Program-made: the position numbers and the translations under genes
Shown: piece by piece, positions 6,345 to 8,230 of the stretch
Layout: each line of letters starts with the position of its first letter
Position numbering within the stretch: position 1 is the stretch's first letter
NCBI GenBank assembly: GCA_947628575.1
Contig: CANRAK010000055.1
Location: 1 to 8,230, forward strand
DNA from: an uncultured Clostridia bacterium
Lineage (GTDB): Bacteria; Bacillota; Clostridia; TANB77; CAG-465
Reading direction: 5' to 3'
Length of the DNA stretch: 8,230 bases
Notes under the pieces: generated by a model
Database searches by the model: none
Seen by the model: the letters and a program-made list of their open reading frames with translations, nothing else
What the model was told of the DNA's origin: nothing

Positions 6345-6379
6345 ATATAACCTCACTTCTAGTTTGTTATATATGAATA
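6338..6379 (-). promoter_or_regulatory. Perfect 14-bp inverted repeat over the translation start of the 268-residue unknown gene
   Basis: TATTCATATATAAC (6338-6351) is the exact reverse complement of GTTATATATGAATA (6366-6379), with a 14-base loop. In the minus-strand mRNA the 3' arm contains the ATG (6344-6342), and the loop carries most of the ribosome site (AGAAGTGAG). The stem has only two or three G-C pairs, so it would be marginally stable. It could modulate initiation, act as a heat-labile RNA switch, or be a DNA operator. No U run follows, so it is not a terminator. Confidence 0.6.
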
Positions 6380-6393
6380 CAGATAGATATATA

Positions 6394-7245
6394 TTACTTC
6401 TTAACTATATTTTTTATTACATTTCTTTTAGTTCTATCAAGTTTTTTATCTAATAATTCTCTTAAAGTATCTGCAGATAACTCTCTTGTTAGCTTTCCAC
6501 CTTCTGCAAGAGATATAATTCCAGTTTCTTCTGAAACTACTACTACTAAAGCATCAGATATTTCAGTTATACCAACTGCAGCTCTATGTCTTGTCCCAAG
6601 ATTTCTAGGAACAGAAACCTCAGATGCAAGTGGTAAAATACATTTAGCAGCAAGTATTTCAGAGCCTGAAATAACGATTGCACCATCATGAAGTGGAGTT
6701 CTAGGCATAAATATATTTTGTATTAATTCAGATGTAACTTTAGAGTTTAGTGGAACTCCTTCTCTTAATACTTCCGATACCTTTGTATTTCTCTCAAAAA
6801 CAATAAGTGCACCTATTTGTTTCATTGACATTATTTCGACTGCCTTTGTTACTTCTGAAATAGCATGTTTTACTAATATATTGTCATCCATATCAAAAAC
6901 ATCTACAATTTTACTTCTACCTAATTTTTCAAAAACATTTCTTAGCTCCGGCTGGAAAACTATAAGTAGTAATATAATACCATATGACATAAAGTTGTCT
7001 AATAAGAAAGTTAATATAACCATATTAGATAGCTTTGCTATTGTAAAAATTATTGCTAGAAAAAATACCCCTTTAACAATTTGTCCTGCTCTTGTTTTCT
7101 TTATAATCTTTGTAATATATATACATATTATAATTACTAGTGCAATATCTATGGCAGTTATTATATATCTTACAGGACTAGTCAAATCTAAAATATTCAC
7201 AATATAAGATAACATATTGCTAAGGGATTTAATAACGTTTTGCAT
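6394..7245 (-). CDS. cdaA: Diadenylate cyclase CdaA (DacA/YbbP), membrane-bound
   Basis: This 283-residue enzyme condenses two ATP into cyclic di-AMP, the second messenger that controls potassium and osmolyte uptake and cell-wall homeostasis in Gram-positive bacteria. Three membrane helices are visible (about 27-47, 55-73, 76-97), followed by FQPELRNVFEKLGR (97-110) and the DAC domain. That domain has GALIVFER (145-152), the catalytic PLHDGAIVI (184-192, with D187-G188-A189) and GTRHRAAVGI (217-226, with the RHR of the active site). Both signature motifs are intact, so it should be active. The ATG at 7245 has AGGAGGG (7252-7258) six bases upstream. It follows a tiny membrane-protein gene by 22 bases. 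Unusually, neither cdaR nor glmM comes next; the following gene is an unknown. Confidence 0.96.
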   Translation of the reverse strand: MQNVIKSLSNMLSYIVNILDLTSPVRYIITAIDIALVIIICIYITKIIKKTRAGQIVKGVFFLAIIFTIAKLSNMVILTFLLDNFMSYGIILLLIVFQPELRNVFEKLGRSKIVDVFDMDDNILVKHAISEVTKAVEIMSMKQIGALIVFERNTKVSEVLREGVPLNSKVTSELIQNIFMPRTPLHDGAIVISGSEILAAKCILPLASEVSVPRNLGTRHRAAVGITEISDALVVVVSEETGIISLAEGGKLTRELSADTLRELLDKKLDRTKRNVIKNIVKK

Positions 7246-7267
7246 AATATTCCCTCCTATTATCTTA

Positions 7268-7393
7268 TTATTGAATTGCAGCTACTAATCCTGCAAAAAC
7301 TGAAAATATCATTGTAAAAGCTATGACACCAACAACAACATAAGTTGCTATTTTTCTTTTTATTGAAATTTCGTTTTTACCATTGTTTTTCAT
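7268..7393 (-). CDS. Small single-pass membrane protein, 41 residues
   Basis: This short gene lies entirely in the 165-base space between glyS and cdaA. It starts with ATG at 7393, eight bases after a strong GAGGGGG site (7402-7408), and ends with TAA at 7268. The product has a basic, polar N terminus (MKNNGKNEISIKRK), then one hydrophobic helix (about 15-40: IATYVVVGVIAFTMIFSVF followed by AGLVAAI) and a final Gln. The positive-inside rule puts the N terminus in the cytoplasm; the short tail leaves nothing outside. The length and layout resemble the small DUF4044-type proteins of Bacillota, but I cannot confirm that. The gap from glyS is 17 bases and to cdaA 22, so all three are probably cotranscribed, and a role beside the membrane enzyme CdaA is an attractive but untested idea. 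Confidence 0.75.
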   Translation of the reverse strand: MKNNGKNEISIKRKIATYVVVGVIAFTMIFSVFAGLVAAIQ

Positions 7394-7410
7394 ATTCTTT
7401 TCCCCCTCAT

Positions 7411-8230
7411 TTAAATTTCAAATTTATTAGCAAACCAAGAATCTAAATCCTCAATTTTTACTCTTACTTGTTCCATTGTATCTCTATCTCTTATTGTAAC
7501 AGATTTATCTTCTACAGAGTCAAAATCATAAGTAATACAATATGGTGTTCCAATTTCATCTTGTCTTCTATATCTTTTACCAATACTTTGAGATTCGTCA
7601 TAATCTACATTGTATTTTTTAGAAAGCATTTCTTGTACTTCTTTTGCACCATCTGCTAATTTTTTAGATAAAGGTAATACTGCAATCTTTACTGGTGCCA
7701 AAAATGGATGTAAATGTAATACAACTCTTGTATCTTCATCTGATACTTTTTCTTCTTCATAAGCATTGCATAAAAATGCTAATGCAACTCTATCACAACC
7801 AAGTGAAGGTTCAATGCAATATGGTACGTATTTTTCATTTGTGTCTGGCTCAGTATAAGTCATGTCTTCATTAGAAAATTTCATATGCTGAGATAAATCA
7901 AAATTTGTTCTATCAGCAATTCCCCATAGTTCGCCCCATCCAAATGGGAATAAAAATTCAATATCTGTTGTTGCAGCACTATAGTGAGATAATTCTTCTT
8001 TAGAATGATCACGAAGTCTTATATTTTTTTCTTGCATTCCAAGATTTAATAACCAATCTTTACAAAAATCTTTCCAATATTTGTGCCATTTTAAATCTGA
8101 ACCTGGTTTACAAAAGAATTCTAACTCCATTTGTTCAAATTCTCTTGTTCTAAATGTAAAGTTACCAGGTGTAATTTCATTTCTAAAAGCTTTACCTACT
8201 TGTGCAATACCCATAGGAAGCTTTCTTCTT
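7411..8230 (-). CDS. glyS: Glycyl-tRNA synthetase (homodimeric GlyQS type), C-terminal part
   Basis: These are the last 272 residues of a class II glycyl-tRNA synthetase, which charges tRNA-Gly with glycine. The reading frame is open through the right edge, where RRKLPMGIAQVGKAFRNE continues the known core, so the ATG at 8214 is internal and not a start. Visible are motif 2 (FRNEITPGNFTFRTREFEQME), GELWGIADRTNFDL, motif 3 (EPSLGCDRVALAFL) and the C-terminal anticodon-binding domain starting LHPFLAPVKIAVLPL and containing GKRYRRQDEIGTPYCITYDF. It is the single-chain type, not the separate alpha and beta subunits found in many other bacteria. Any T-box leader or promoter would lie beyond the window. 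No terminator follows it, so transcription probably continues into the small membrane-protein gene and cdaA. Confidence 0.96.
   Translation of the reverse strand, partial: RRKLPMGIAQVGKAFRNEITPGNFTFRTREFEQMELEFFCKPGSDLKWHKYWKDFCKDWLLNLGMQEKNIRLRDHSKEELSHYSAATTDIEFLFPFGWGELWGIADRTNFDLSQHMKFSNEDMTYTEPDTNEKYVPYCIEPSLGCDRVALAFLCNAYEEEKVSDEDTRVVLHLHPFLAPVKIAVLPLSKKLADGAKEVQEMLSKKYNVDYDESQSIGKRYRRQDEIGTPYCITYDFDSVEDKSVTIRDRDTMEQVRVKIEDLDSWFANKFEI

Noticed and set aside
6345..6356. GTG start for the 268-residue unknown gene
   Set aside because: The GTG is part of the ribosome site for the ATG at 6344.

Overview
The window looks like chromosomal DNA from a low-GC Gram-positive bacterium, most likely a member of the Clostridia. 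It is strongly AT-rich, favours AGA, ATA and TTA codons, has AGGAGG-type ribosome binding sites about 5-11 bases before its starts, and carries typical Bacillota genes (greA-lysS, the diadenylate cyclase cdaA, a GlyQS-type glycyl-tRNA synthetase). I cannot name the genus. No tRNA, rRNA, CRISPR array, insertion sequence or phage gene is visible.

Layout. Positions 1-689 (minus strand) hold a two-gene unit: a dCMP deaminase-like gene followed one base later by the start of a TrmL-like tRNA 2'-O-methyltransferase that runs off the left edge. Its last visible codons look foreign. A compact divergent promoter pair (715-773) separates this unit from a plus-strand lipid kinase of the DgkB/YegS family (808-1695). 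That gene meets an unrecognised minus-strand gene (1701-2429) at a bidirectional terminator that contains parts of both stop codons. Upstream of the unknown gene lies a short-chain dehydrogenase (2496-3392), again on the minus strand.

From 8230 down to 3493 the minus strand carries a housekeeping run: glyS (5' part beyond the edge), a 41-residue single-pass membrane protein, cdaA, an unrecognised 268-residue gene, greA and lysS. The gaps are 17-49 bases, and the run ends at a good intrinsic terminator just after lysS. It joins two aminoacyl-tRNA synthetases, a transcript-cleavage factor and the enzyme that makes cyclic di-AMP, so it is a translation, transcription and second-messenger cluster.

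Most of the window is ordinary. The points that deserve a second look are in the cdaA neighbourhood. There is a previously uncalled 41-residue membrane protein directly before cdaA. The gene after cdaA is an unknown where many Bacillota have cdaR. The start codon of that unknown lies inside a perfect 14-bp inverted repeat with its ribosome binding site in the loop. The other item is an abrupt GC-rich repeat at the left edge that breaks the conserved TrmL sequence and may be an assembly or junction artefact. I did not find a convincing new defence or mobile system.
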